Notes: generated by a model not told the origin, from the letters alone. 64,000 bases of DNA from JADHMP01 sp016779985 (GCA_016779985.1 JADHMP010000007.1:34383-98382); one strand, 5' to 3'. Counted from the stretch's first letter, positions 23,724 to 32,865 are shown. A program made the numbers and translations.

Positions 23724-24209
23724 ATGGCATCCATAAAGAATAATAGTTTTCTTATACACTTGCTATCAATCAGCCTAGCTTTTGCCGTTGGTGGTCTTGC
23801 AGGACAGGTCACACAAGCAGCCATTCCAGAGTGGTATGCTCAGTTAAATAAACCTTTTTTTAATCCTCCAAACGTTATTTTTGGTCCCGTTTGGACGCTT
23901 CTTTATTTTCTAATGGGATTGGCAGCGGCAAGAGTGTGGCTTAAAGGCCGGCATCACAAATGGGGTAAAACAGCTCTTTATCATTATGGTGCACAGTTAG
24001 TCTTTAATGGGCTTTGGTCCTTGGTCTTTTTTGGACTTCAGCAACCCTTAGGAGCATTTGTTGTGATTTTAATTCTTCTTATTTTGATTGAACGTACTAT
24101 ACATTGGTTTCGTCTAGTTGATAAAACTTCTTCTTATATGCTTTATCCTTATCTAGCTTGGGTGTGTTTTGCTGCTCTACTTAACCTGTCAATTAGTATA
24201 TTAAATTAG
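23724..24209 (+). CDS. TspO/MBR family membrane protein
   Basis: 161 residues, five transmembrane helices. The family signature is present: WYAQLNKPFFNPPN, FGPVWTLLYFLMGLAA, a QLVFNGLWSLVFF helix and the closing PYLAWVCFAALLNLSI. TspO proteins bind porphyrins and other hydrophobic ligands and act in stress responses. It is divergent from the mevalonate run, with 81 bases between its ATG and the mvaD start. Family assignment is firm; the ligand is not known. Confidence 0.9.
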   Translation: MASIKNNSFLIHLLSISLAFAVGGLAGQVTQAAIPEWYAQLNKPFFNPPNVIFGPVWTLLYFLMGLAAARVWLKGRHHKWGKTALYHYGAQLVFNGLWSLVFFGLQQPLGAFVVILILLILIERTIHWFRLVDKTSSYMLYPYLAWVCFAALLNLSISILN

Positions 24210-24283
24210 GGTTAAATATTTCTTAAAAGAGCGAATTAACATTCTTTTTTTTTAAATTATATAATAACTCAAATCTTTATATT

Positions 24284-24712
24284 ATGTTTTCAAAATCTAC
24301 ACTTGTAGGAACCTTGTTTAGTTTCCTTGTTCTTTATCTTCTGGGTTGGTTCTATTATGGATTCTTTGCCGCAGAATTTTATGAGTCCCATTCAAACATC
24401 AATATGGAAAGTATGTTGCCTAGCTACATCGCATTAGGAACCTTAATTTTTTCTTTTGGATTTTCTAATCTCTATCGAAAAAGTAGCAACGCTTTAAATC
24501 CAAGCAAAATATCAGGTTTCATTGTTGGTGCTTGGATTAGCTTTACTATTGGCTTTGGTTTTAATATAATATCCTTTGGGAGTGATCAATCTATGGATTT
24601 AACAGCAACCCTAGCTGAAGCAATTTGGTGTCTAATTTATTATGGTTTGGCTGGTGCTTCTATTGGATGGGCTTTTCAACTCACTGCACCCAAAAAAAAC
24701 CATCTTTCTTGA
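24284..24712 (+). CDS. Hypothetical four-helix membrane protein
   Basis: 142 residues with four predicted transmembrane helices (about 5-28, 45-63, 77-98, 110-132). LGWFYYGFF in the first helix and a Gly-rich fourth helix weakly recall DUF1761-type proteins, but I would not assign that family. It follows tspO on the same strand after 74 bases, and converges with the GDPD lipoprotein gene. No function can be read from the sequence. Confidence 0.65.
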   Translation: MFSKSTLVGTLFSFLVLYLLGWFYYGFFAAEFYESHSNINMESMLPSYIALGTLIFSFGFSNLYRKSSNALNPSKISGFIVGAWISFTIGFGFNIISFGSDQSMDLTATLAEAIWCLIYYGLAGASIGWAFQLTAPKKNHLS

Positions 24713-24722
24713 TGGGGACTAA

Positions 24723-25487
24723 TTAAAAAGCTTTGATTCGTTCAGGAAAATCGCTTATGATGGCGTCCACTTCTAGGGCAAGCATTTTTTGTATGTCCTT
24801 GGGGTCATTTGCTGTCCAGGTATAAATTTTAAAACCTGCTCTTTTCATTTTTTTGACATTAGAAGCATTTAGCGTCTTAAAGTCAGGGTTAATCGCTTGT
24901 GCTTTAATTGAAAGCGCAGTAGATAGGGCATCTAGCGGATCGTCTTCTGTCAACACAGCTAATGGAACTTCTTGATTGATCTCATAAAAAAGCTCTAGTT
25001 CTTTCCAGTTGAAACTAGAAATGAGTATTTGATTGGGTTGCCATTTTCCGTTCTCAAAATAAACTTGCAATAGTTCGTTTGTCAATAGAGCTGTTTGAGT
25101 GCCTTTGAGTTCAATATTTAAAATTACCCTTGCATCTATAAGATCTAAAACCTCATTAAGAGTTGGAATGATATGCCCTCCAAGGACTTCTATTTTCTGA
25201 ATAGAGTCTAAATCAAGTTGTTCAATATAGCCACTTGCATTTGTAAGTTTATCAAGAGTTTGATCATGAAAAACCACTAGTTCACCAGAGGCACATTTAA
25301 ACACATCAATCTCTATTCCATCAACCCCCAAATCAATTGCCTTGGCAATGGAAGGAAGAGTATTTTCAGCAACGTGTCCCTTGGCACCACGATGGCCAAA
25401 AACTTTTGGTATTTGTGGTGTTGAGCATGCATTAAACATTACAATGCAAATAAAGGTTAACGATAAATTGAATGTTAAATATTTCAT
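24723..25487 (-). CDS. Glycerophosphodiester phosphodiesterase lipoprotein
   Basis: 254 residues. Lipoprotein signal with lipobox FNAC (Cys21), so it should sit in the outer or inner membrane facing the periplasm. The GDPD catalytic motifs are present: FGHRGAKGHVAENTLPS (near 33-50) and GIEIDVFKCASGELVVFHD (near 57-75), then LNIELKG and a closing YTWTANDPKD. It hydrolyses glycerophosphodiesters to glycerol 3-phosphate and an alcohol. It follows the GH13 gene on the same strand after about 50 bases. Family certain. Confidence 0.92.
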   Translation of the reverse strand: MKYLTFNLSLTFICIVMFNACSTPQIPKVFGHRGAKGHVAENTLPSIAKAIDLGVDGIEIDVFKCASGELVVFHDQTLDKLTNASGYIEQLDLDSIQKIEVLGGHIIPTLNEVLDLIDARVILNIELKGTQTALLTNELLQVYFENGKWQPNQILISSFNWKELELFYEINQEVPLAVLTEDDPLDALSTALSIKAQAINPDFKTLNASNVKKMKRAGFKIYTWTANDPKDIQKMLALEVDAIISDFPERIKAF

Positions 25488-25539
25488 GCTTTTTCATCTA
25501 GCTTTTTTAAAGGTAAACAATATGCTAATTGAAAGTCTA

Positions 25540-26961
25540 TTAGCGAGTTGTTAAAATCCAAAATTCCCATGGCTTCATGTCGTATTGATAAGCTTCAGAA
25601 AGTTTTTTTGTTTTTTTATTATCAAACCGCTTAAATGTTCCGTTTAGAGGGAGAGTGAATTGAGCATAAGTGTTGGAGAGGTTGGAAATGACAGTGATAG
25701 TATCTTCTTTTTTGATGCGCTGAAAGGCAAAAATCAAATCATCTCTTGAAGTATTTAAACGAGAAAAAGAACCTGCATTGACACCTGCTGCTAACGCAGG
25801 ACTGTTATTTTTTAATTGTCCCAGTTGTTGAAGTAATTTCATTGTTTCCCCTTCTACTTTAGGAAAACTGTCTTTTTCAAAAAATAAGAGTCTTTTATTC
25901 AAATCATATTCAACACCGCTATAAATCAAGGGCATTCCAGGAGTCGTAAAATTAAGTGCCATAAAAGCATGCGCTGCTGAGCCATAACTTTCTTTAACTG
26001 TCCCGTGCCAAGAGTTTTCATCATGATTCGAAACAAAGTGAACAACTATATTTTTAGTTCCATAGCGGCGCAATAAATTTCTATAATGTCTATCCAACTG
26101 CCATAAGGGCTTTTTGGATTGAGCAATTTCCTTTGACAATTCATGCCCACTCCAATCATAGGTTGCATCAAATTGCTCCACTAGAGGTAAACCACCAGGG
26201 TGATAAATGTCTGTTTCACCAAGAATAAATATTGGTTTAATAGCCCTTAATAATTCGAAGGTTTTTTCATAAAATACTTGTGGGACGGCATAGGCTTGAT
26301 CAACTCTAAACCCATCAACATCACATTCTTCTACCCAATAGCGGATCGCTTGACGCATGGCTTCGCGCATCTCTAAGTTATTGTAATTTAAATCAGCAAC
26401 ATCTGTCCATCCAAATGATTTTCCTGTTCTAAAATCAATTGGATCTATAATCTCACCTCTTCTATTTTTGAGATAATAATCATCGTGTTCTTTAATCCAA
26501 TGATGATCCCAACCCGTGTGCCCTGGGACCCAATCGAGCAATACATAAATACCGTGGTGGTGTGCTTTTTTTACCAAAAGCTTGAAGTCTTCTAGAGTGC
26601 CAAATTCTGGATTCACCTTGGTATAATTTGAAACTGCATAGTAGCTGCCTAGAGGGCCTTTGCTCCTTTTGGTAGAAATTGGGTTGATAGGCATCAACCA
26701 CAAGAACCTAACTCCCATTTTTTTCAATTTGGGTAAATCAGCGGTTAGTGCATTAAAGGAGCCTTCTTTTGAATATTGACGAATGTTAGCTTCATAAAGT
26801 ACTCCTTGAGCTATAACCTCATCGGAAAGAGGGGGTATGGGATTTAAGACTTCTTTTTCTATGGCTTTTTCAATTGGCTTTTGTGGTTTTGGTTTAGGGC
26901 TTTCACAACCAATACTCAATAAGAGTAGAAAATAAATGGAAAAATAGGAAATGGATTTCAT
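25540..26961 (-). CDS. Alpha-amylase family (GH13) lipoprotein
   Basis: 473 residues. The signal peptide has lipobox LSIGC (Cys19), which predicts a surface or periplasmic lipoprotein. Family GH13 catalytic residues can be placed: nucleophile Asp221 in DGFRVDQAY, acid/base Glu249 in ILGETDIYH, and Asp314 in SNHDENSW. An all-beta C-terminal domain follows. It should cut alpha-glucans outside the cytoplasm, feeding the adjacent GH65 phosphorylase. The Pro/Lys-rich linker after the lipobox is typical for outer-membrane lipoproteins. No SusC/SusD pair or transporter lies in the window. Confidence 0.92.
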   Translation of the reverse strand: MKSISYFSIYFLLLLSIGCESPKPKPQKPIEKAIEKEVLNPIPPLSDEVIAQGVLYEANIRQYSKEGSFNALTADLPKLKKMGVRFLWLMPINPISTKRSKGPLGSYYAVSNYTKVNPEFGTLEDFKLLVKKAHHHGIYVLLDWVPGHTGWDHHWIKEHDDYYLKNRRGEIIDPIDFRTGKSFGWTDVADLNYNNLEMREAMRQAIRYWVEECDVDGFRVDQAYAVPQVFYEKTFELLRAIKPIFILGETDIYHPGGLPLVEQFDATYDWSGHELSKEIAQSKKPLWQLDRHYRNLLRRYGTKNIVVHFVSNHDENSWHGTVKESYGSAAHAFMALNFTTPGMPLIYSGVEYDLNKRLLFFEKDSFPKVEGETMKLLQQLGQLKNNSPALAAGVNAGSFSRLNTSRDDLIFAFQRIKKEDTITVISNLSNTYAQFTLPLNGTFKRFDNKKTKKLSEAYQYDMKPWEFWILTTR

Positions 26962-27016
26962 AAGCTTTGCCTTAAAATTTACACAAGCTAGGGCTTAGTG
27001 TTTAGTTTACTTTTTG

Positions 27017-29296
27017 CTATTTTGACTTTGCGGTTTCTGTAACTATAGGGATTTGATCTGGATTTGAATAACTCACACCATTTTTATCAATAGAAACCCC
27101 AATTATGCTACCTCTAAAATAAATATTAAATCTTAAACCTTCCCATGCTGATGGTAATTGAGGATTAAAATGCAATTTACCTTCTTTAACGCGCATCCCC
27201 CCAAAACCTTCAACCACACTCAGCCAGGTTCCTGCCATACTTGTGATATGCAAACCTTCGTGCACTTCATGGTTATAATCATCAAGGTCTAAACGAGAAG
27301 TTTGTAAATAAAATAAATAGGCTTGTTCAATCTTGCCCAAGTGTGCTGCTAAAATAGCATGTATACAAGGCGAGAGTGACGATTCATGCACTGTAAAAGG
27401 CTCATAAAATTCAAAGTTTGATTTGATAGCTTCCTTAGAAAAATCAGATTCAAAAAAATATAAGCCTTGTAGCACATCTGCTTGTTTTATATAAGGCGAT
27501 CTAAGAATTCGATCCCATGACCAATGTTGGTTAATAGGGCGTTCATCCTCTTTTAAGGCATCTTTTTTTTGGAGTTCTTTCTCTAAAAAACCATCTTGCT
27601 GAAGAAAAATATTTTTTTCTTCTTCATAAGGCAAATAAAGAGTAGAGGCTGTCTTTTTCCAAGTTTCAATCTCTGAAACGTTCAGATTTGTTCTTTCACT
27701 AATTTGTTCAGCTTGCTTTAAGTGTTTTTCTTGAAGTTCTTCGATGGTTGATGCAGCATATTCTAAACACCATTTAGCGCCGTAATTTGTGTACCAATTG
27801 TTGTTCACATTGTTTTCATATTCATTAGGTCCAGTAACTCCCAAGATTACAAACTGCTGGCGAGGAACTGAAAAGCTAACGCGCTGTTGCCAAAAACGGG
27901 CAATGCCTATAAGCACTTCTACACCTTTAGTATATCTATAGGTGTTGTCTCCAGTGTAGCGTTCATAGTTAAAAATGGCAAAAGCAATCGCGGTATTTCG
28001 GTGAATTTCTTCAAAGGTTATTTCCCATTCGTTATGGCACTCCTCTCCGTTCATCGTTACCATTGGAAAAAGTGCCGCTCCCTTATTAAAGCCCAGTTTA
28101 GTCGCATTAGCAATAGCTTTGTCTAGTTGTTTGTAGCGATATTCTAATAAATTTAGTCCTACTTGTTCTGACTTAGTGGCTAAATAAAAGGACAAACAAT
28201 AAGCTTCTGTATCCCAATAGGTGCTCCCTCCATATTTCTCACCAGTGAATCCTTTTGGTCCGATATTTAAATTAGGATCTTTTCCGCTATACGTTTGATT
28301 CAGTTGAAAAATATTGTAGCGAATGGCTTGTTGAGCTTTAACGTCTCCCTTAATGCTAATGTCTGCTTTTGTCCAAATTTCTGACCAAGAGTCTTCTTGC
28401 TGTTTCTTTAGATTCTCAACTCCTAGTGATGTGGCTTTCTCAACCACGGTTCTGGCTTTTACTATTGCTTTACTCAAAGTCAGTCCATCAACTTTAACAT
28501 AGCCCCCATATTTAATAATTGAACACAATTTGTTTGGTGACAAATTATACTTTATATGAGTCGATAGGGTAGCATTGCTTCTAGTGGCAGAAGTAGGGAT
28601 TGAATCTATCTGTTTGTGTTCATCAACAAACTGAGTATGTGAAAATGTGAAAATATCAAAATTTGTTTTTAGGGTTTGAGATCGTAATCCAAGAAAAGCA
28701 TTGTCCAATACAAAATCACTGTGTTTCCAAAACGGGTCATCCCAATTAGAATCTTTATTTTTTATATCCCCCGATAGTTGAGAAGCTATTTTAATTGTAC
28801 AAGGTTTATCGAAAGCCTCGATCTGATAGTTTATAACGCCCAATGACTCTATTTCAAGGGATAAAAAGCGAGTTGCAATGACCCTGATTTTGGTGTCATC
28901 TAAAAGCGTGACAACAAAGGTCCGCTTATAAATTCCTTTTCGCATGTCCAATTCACGCTCAAATTCATGAATTTTCTTACCAGTATTTAGATCTAATTGG
29001 AGTCCATTTATTTCTATATGTAAATCAATCCAACTTGGAGCATTGAGCACTTTTGCGAAAAAATCGGGATAGCCATTTTTCCACCACCCTACTCTTGTTT
29101 TGTCTGGATAATAAACCCCCCCAATATAACTCCCTTGAAAATGCTCTCCAGAATAGTTTTCTTCAAAATTATTACGTTGGCCCATAAAGCCATTTCCTAA
29201 ACTAAAAAGGCTCTCAGAAGCCATACCATTTTCAGCACAAAAGTCTTTTTCAATGATTTTCCAAGGATGCACTAGATAATGTTCTTTAACCATCAT
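27017..29296 (-). CDS. Glycoside hydrolase family 65 disaccharide phosphorylase (maltose phosphorylase-like)
   Basis: 759 residues. A GH65 N-terminal domain (WKIIEKDF, ESLFSLGNGFMGQRNNFEE) precedes the (alpha/alpha)6 barrel. The acid Glu is in GEECHNEWEITFEEIHRN, the standard GH65 maltose-phosphorylase segment. GGSTYWDTEAYCLSFY is also conserved. The enzyme splits maltose with phosphate to glucose and beta-glucose 1-phosphate, in the cytoplasm. The beta-phosphoglucomutase gene lies 3 bases upstream, which strongly favours a maltose or related phosphorylase. Two adjacent Met codons (29296, 29293) are equally good starts. Kojibiose or trehalose specificity cannot be excluded from sequence alone. 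Confidence 0.9.
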   Translation of the reverse strand: MMVKEHYLVHPWKIIEKDFCAENGMASESLFSLGNGFMGQRNNFEENYSGEHFQGSYIGGVYYPDKTRVGWWKNGYPDFFAKVLNAPSWIDLHIEINGLQLDLNTGKKIHEFERELDMRKGIYKRTFVVTLLDDTKIRVIATRFLSLEIESLGVINYQIEAFDKPCTIKIASQLSGDIKNKDSNWDDPFWKHSDFVLDNAFLGLRSQTLKTNFDIFTFSHTQFVDEHKQIDSIPTSATRSNATLSTHIKYNLSPNKLCSIIKYGGYVKVDGLTLSKAIVKARTVVEKATSLGVENLKKQQEDSWSEIWTKADISIKGDVKAQQAIRYNIFQLNQTYSGKDPNLNIGPKGFTGEKYGGSTYWDTEAYCLSFYLATKSEQVGLNLLEYRYKQLDKAIANATKLGFNKGAALFPMVTMNGEECHNEWEITFEEIHRNTAIAFAIFNYERYTGDNTYRYTKGVEVLIGIARFWQQRVSFSVPRQQFVILGVTGPNEYENNVNNNWYTNYGAKWCLEYAASTIEELQEKHLKQAEQISERTNLNVSEIETWKKTASTLYLPYEEEKNIFLQQDGFLEKELQKKDALKEDERPINQHWSWDRILRSPYIKQADVLQGLYFFESDFSKEAIKSNFEFYEPFTVHESSLSPCIHAILAAHLGKIEQAYLFYLQTSRLDLDDYNHEVHEGLHITSMAGTWLSVVEGFGGMRVKEGKLHFNPQLPSAWEGLRFNIYFRGSIIGVSIDKNGVSYSNPDQIPIVTETAKSK

Positions 29297-29299
29297 TGC

Positions 29300-29959
29300 T
29301 TAATTTTCATACGACTGTAAAAGTTGAGCAGGTTCAATTTTATCTAAACCCCAATGACAGGAGTCAGCCATTGTGAATTGCTTAGGCTCTCCCAAAGCTA
29401 ATGTATTCATTTTTGCAGCTTGAGCTGCTTGAATTCCAGCAATGGAATCTTCTACAACTAAACAATTTTGAGGTTGTACTTTTAAATTTTTACTTCCAAT
29501 TAAAAACACCTCCGGGTCAGGTTTGCCTTTTTTAACGTGATTGCCATCAACAAGGGTTTGAAAAAAGCTGTGAATTTCTAATTTTTCTAAGATGATCTTG
29601 GCATTTTTACTTGCAGAACCCAACCCTATTTTAATGTTTTTATTTTTCAAATACTGAAGCCAATTTAGAGCTCCAGGCAAAAGGTTCTCTGGGGTTAGCC
29701 CTTCTATTAAGGTCAAATATCTAGTGTTTTTGTCCTCTAAGTAGGGTTGCATTTGAGATTCCTTCATTTCTTTTCCAGCCCATTGTAGAATTAATTTAAA
29801 AGAATCTATTCTACTCACTCCCTTCAAATATTCGTTGTGGTCTAGGGTCAAGACGAGATCAAACTCTTTTGCAATGGTTTGCCAAGCTCGGTAGTGATAT
29901 TTTGCAGTATCAACAAGAACGCCGTCTAAATCAAAAAGGACCGCTTCGATTTTGTTCAT
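29300..29959 (-). CDS. pgmB: Beta-phosphoglucomutase
   Basis: 219 residues, HAD superfamily. FDLDGVLVDTA near residues 9-19 contains the nucleophile Asp and general acid Asp. LGSASKNAKIILEKL and KKGKPDPEVFL follow, with the KPDPE loop and EDSIAGIQAA motif 4. A cap domain lies between 20 and 90. It converts beta-glucose 1-phosphate to glucose 6-phosphate. Its stop is 3 bases before the GH65 start, the usual maltose operon order. The ATG at 29959 is the only good start. Confidence 0.93.
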   Translation of the reverse strand: MNKIEAVLFDLDGVLVDTAKYHYRAWQTIAKEFDLVLTLDHNEYLKGVSRIDSFKLILQWAGKEMKESQMQPYLEDKNTRYLTLIEGLTPENLLPGALNWLQYLKNKNIKIGLGSASKNAKIILEKLEIHSFFQTLVDGNHVKKGKPDPEVFLIGSKNLKVQPQNCLVVEDSIAGIQAAQAAKMNTLALGEPKQFTMADSCHWGLDKIEPAQLLQSYEN

Positions 29960-30109
29960 TAGTTTTCATTCAGCTTTGTTGAACGCAAAAATGATAAAAA
30001 AGAAATGACTTGGAGAACAGGTATTAATAAAATTCAAAAAAATAAACATAAATCATTTTCGTTTGAATTGATTCTTTAAGTGTATAATGCAACTAGGTTA
30101 TTTACCTAT

Positions 30110-30430
30110 TTACTCTTCTGGTGCAATTTCAACGACAAGTCCGTCTAAATTTTCTGTGATTGGAATTTGACAGCCTAAACGACTATTTCCTTGAACATGA
30201 AAAGCCTCGGCCAACATAGCTTCTTCATCACTGCTTTTTTCTGGAAGGGTATGCTCACTTTTGATATAACATTGGCACGATGCACAAAGTGCCATCCCAC
30301 CACAAATACCCTCAATGGGTAATTCATAGGCCTTACAGAGTTCCATTAGGGTAAGAGATACATCTGTTGGGGTCAAAAGTTTATGCTCAATTTGGTTCCT
30401 ATCAATAAGAGTAATGGTAATATCAGGCAT
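30110..30430 (-). CDS. 2Fe-2S ferredoxin (adrenodoxin/putidaredoxin type)
   Basis: 106 residues from ATG 30430. The frame extends upstream to 30499, but that part overlaps the preceding oxidoreductase and has no ferredoxin features. The cluster ligands are Cys43, Cys49, Cys52 and Cys87 in CGGMALCASC and LGCQI, spacing C-x5-C-x2-C-x34-C. It carries electrons in the cytoplasm. The ferredoxin reductase gene ends 1 base upstream, so the two are almost certainly translated together. Confidence 0.92.
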   Translation of the reverse strand: MPDITITLIDRNQIEHKLLTPTDVSLTLMELCKAYELPIEGICGGMALCASCQCYIKSEHTLPEKSSDEEAMLAEAFHVQGNSRLGCQIPITENLDGLVVEIAPEE

Positions 30431-30431
30431 T

Positions 30432-31484
30432 TTATTTGATCGCTTTAATGGTGGCCTTTGATGCCTCTTTTCTCGTCCCATCAAAACCATCAATTCCACT
30501 CACAGTAGTATATTTCAATACACTTTTTTTGTCTGGATAAATTCTTTTGAAAGCACTTTGGCACATTAGTGTAGCTTCGTGAAAACCGCATAATATTAGT
30601 TTTAGTTTACCCGGATATGTGTTTACATCTCCAATAGCGTAAACACCGGGGATATTTGTTTGATAATCGAGAGCATTATTCACTTTAATAGCATTTTTTT
30701 CAATTTCTAGTCCCCAGTTCACAAGTGGCCCCAGCTTTGGTTTGAGACCAAAAAGAGGTATAAAATGATCTGATATAATTTCTTTTACAGAATTATTGTG
30801 AGAAACTACAACTGCTTCTAGTTGAGATTGTCCTTTTAGACCCACAACTTCAGCGGGTGTTAAAAGATTGATTTTCCCCTGATCTTTCAGAGCTTGAACT
30901 TTTTCTACTACGTCTAGTGCACCCCTAAACTCATTCCTTCTGTGTACCAAAGTTAGTTCTTGTGCTATTTCTGAAAGATATAACGTCCAGTCTAAAGCGG
31001 AGTCTCCCCCTCCGGCGAGTACAAGTTTTTTATTTCTAAACTGCTCGGGGTCAGCAATGGCATAATGCACTCCCTTATCTTCATATTCAGAAAGGTTGTC
31101 AATGGGAGGTTTTCGTGGCTCAAAAGAGCCAAGGCCCCCAGCTATAACCACAACGGGAGCCTTGTGTTGTGTCCCTTTGTCAGTGGTCACTAAAAAAAGG
31201 TCATCAGATGTTTTTTCAAGATGAAGAGCCTGCTCTCCTAGCGTAAATCCGGGTTGAAAAGGAGCTATTTGTTCCAGAAGATTGTTGACCAAATCACCCG
31301 CTAAGATTTCGGGTTGTGATGGGATATCATAAATAGGTTTCTTTGGATATATCTCTGCACACTGTCCACCGGGTTGAGTTAGGGTGTCGATGAGGTGACA
31401 ACGCAACTTAAGAAGACCCGCCTCAAAGACAGCAAAAAGACCAGTCGGACCTGCCCCAATGATGAGTATATCCGTTTGAATCAT
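30432..31484 (-). CDS. Ferredoxin/flavodoxin-NADP+ reductase, thioredoxin reductase-like
   Basis: 350 residues. The FAD motif IIGAGPTGLFAVFEAG is at 9-24, the NADPH motif VLAGGGDSALDWTLYL near 155-170, and GVYAIGDVNTYPG follows in the C-terminal FAD part. It lacks the CxxC of thioredoxin reductase, as in the YumC-type reductases. It should pass electrons between NADPH and the ferredoxin encoded next. Its start overlaps the Nfu gene by 4 bases (31481-31484). The family is clear; the direction of electron flow is not. Confidence 0.9.
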   Translation of the reverse strand: MIQTDILIIGAGPTGLFAVFEAGLLKLRCHLIDTLTQPGGQCAEIYPKKPIYDIPSQPEILAGDLVNNLLEQIAPFQPGFTLGEQALHLEKTSDDLFLVTTDKGTQHKAPVVVIAGGLGSFEPRKPPIDNLSEYEDKGVHYAIADPEQFRNKKLVLAGGGDSALDWTLYLSEIAQELTLVHRRNEFRGALDVVEKVQALKDQGKINLLTPAEVVGLKGQSQLEAVVVSHNNSVKEIISDHFIPLFGLKPKLGPLVNWGLEIEKNAIKVNNALDYQTNIPGVYAIGDVNTYPGKLKLILCGFHEATLMCQSAFKRIYPDKKSVLKYTTVSGIDGFDGTRKEASKATIKAIK

Positions 31485-31732
31485 GACTGAGATGGTTCGA
31501 TGCTATTGACTTTTTCAATTTGGGGAACGTGTTTTTTTATGGTCATTTCAACTCCTGTTTTTAAGGTCATTTGATTCACACTACACCCCACACAGGCACC
31601 ATGCAACTGAACATTTACAATTCGATTGTCTTCAATAGAAACTAATGAAATATCACCACCGTCAGATGCTAAGAAAGGTCTAATTTCTGATAATGCTAAA
31701 AGCACTTTTTCTTGAATTTCGTTTTGTTTCAT
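31481..31732 (-). CDS. NifU C-terminal domain protein (Nfu-type Fe-S scaffold)
   Basis: 83 residues comprising one NifU_C domain. The CVGC motif (Cys47 and Cys50) is the cluster-binding site, in the context HGACVGCSVNQMTLK. The preceding segment LASDGGDISLV is typical. It receives or delivers Fe-S clusters in the cytoplasm. It follows mrp after 2 bases and overlaps the ferredoxin reductase by 4 bases, so these four genes form one operon for Fe-S protein maturation and electron transfer. Confidence 0.93.
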   Translation of the reverse strand: MKQNEIQEKVLLALSEIRPFLASDGGDISLVSIEDNRIVNVQLHGACVGCSVNQMTLKTGVEMTIKKHVPQIEKVNSIEPSQS

Positions 31733-31734
31733 AA

Positions 31735-32865
31735 TTACGTTTTTATTGCTTCACAACCCACCATATTAGTTATAGCTACTGCTTTTGTTGGTGGTAAATT
31801 TTTATTGCGCTTCACCACTTGGCTAACCATATTTTTAGCTATTGTTTTAAAATTTTCTGACCAAGTTGAATCTTGCTGTAGGCTTGCTGGACGACCAACA
31901 TCAGCGGCTTCGCGGACACTTTGCACAAGTGGCAACCCTCCTAAAAAGGGAATTTTCTTGTCTGCAGCTAGATGCTCTGCTCCCTTCTTACCGAAGATAT
32001 AATATTTATTTTCGGGTAATTCTTTGGGAGAAAAATAACTCATATTTTCTATCATTCCCAAGACAGGAACTTGGATGCTTTCTTGTTGAAACATGGCAAT
32101 TCCTTTTTTAGCATCTGCTAAGGCCACATTTTGAGGTGTACTCACAACCACTGCGCCATTGAGTGGAAGAGCTTGTACGATACTTAAATGAATGTCACCA
32201 GTTCCTGGAGGAAGGTCAACCAGTAGAAAATCTAATTCGCCCCAGTGGGCATCAAATATCATTTGGTTTAGTGCTTTCGTTGCCATTGGTCCACGCCATA
32301 TCACGGCTTGTTCAGGCTTGGTAAAGAAACCTATGGATAGGACTTTTACTCCATAATTTTCAATAGGTTCCATTTTAGATTGACCCTCTATTTGTACTGA
32401 TAATGGTCGAGCGCCTTCCATATCAAACATGGTCGGCATAGAAGGTCCATAAATGTCTGCATCTAGTAACCCCACTTTACAGCCCATCTCAGCCAATGTG
32501 ACTGCTAAATTGGCAGTTATTGTAGATTTACCTACTCCGCCTTTTCCAGAAGCCACAGCTATAATAGAATCAATCCCAGGCAAAGGGGCACCTTTGATGG
32601 GAGTGAGTTTTTCTGCTGCTTTAATAATGGTGTTTACTTTTATTTTTGCCTTAGCATAAACTTTTTCATGTATTGCTTTGAGAATCTCGACCTCCATCTT
32701 TTTACGGGCTTGAAGGCTTGGGTTTTTTAAAACAACGTCGAGGTCTACCTGATCTTCAAAAATTAATACGTTTTGAATACCACCACTATCAACAATATTC
32801 TTTCCCTCTCCAGGAGCACTAATAGTTCTTAGTGCCTCAATCACAGCATCTTTCGTTAATTTCAT
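31735..32865 (-). CDS. Mrp/NBP35 family Fe-S carrier ATPase
   Basis: 376 residues. An N-terminal MIP18/DUF59 domain (1-80) precedes a P-loop ATPase with ASGKGGVGKST (106-115). The Mrp/ApbC signature VDLPPGTGD is present. Many Mrp proteins carry a CxxC pair after ENMSYF for the bridging cluster. Here that stretch reads FSPKELPENKYYIFG and has no Cys pair. I recall the same replacement in other Bacteroidota, so it may be clade-typical. It is the first gene of the Fe-S operon. A candidate promoter is at 32884-32891. Confidence 0.92.
   Translation of the reverse strand: MKLTKDAVIEALRTISAPGEGKNIVDSGGIQNVLIFEDQVDLDVVLKNPSLQARKKMEVEILKAIHEKVYAKAKIKVNTIIKAAEKLTPIKGAPLPGIDSIIAVASGKGGVGKSTITANLAVTLAEMGCKVGLLDADIYGPSMPTMFDMEGARPLSVQIEGQSKMEPIENYGVKVLSIGFFTKPEQAVIWRGPMATKALNQMIFDAHWGELDFLLVDLPPGTGDIHLSIVQALPLNGAVVVSTPQNVALADAKKGIAMFQQESIQVPVLGMIENMSYFSPKELPENKYYIFGKKGAEHLAADKKIPFLGGLPLVQSVREAADVGRPASLQQDSTWSENFKTIAKNMVSQVVKRNKNLPPTKAVAITNMVGCEAIKT

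Noticed and set aside
23643..23759. N-terminal extension of diphosphomevalonate decarboxylase to 392 residues
   Set aside because: It would overlap the divergent tspO gene, and the conserved N-terminus begins after ATG 23642.
30431..30499. Longer ferredoxin starting at 30499
   Set aside because: The added residues overlap the ferredoxin reductase gene and lack ferredoxin features; ATG 30430 is just after that gene's stop.
31712..32002. Plus-strand ORFs opposite nfu and mrp
   Set aside because: They overlap well-supported Fe-S genes on the minus strand and match no family.
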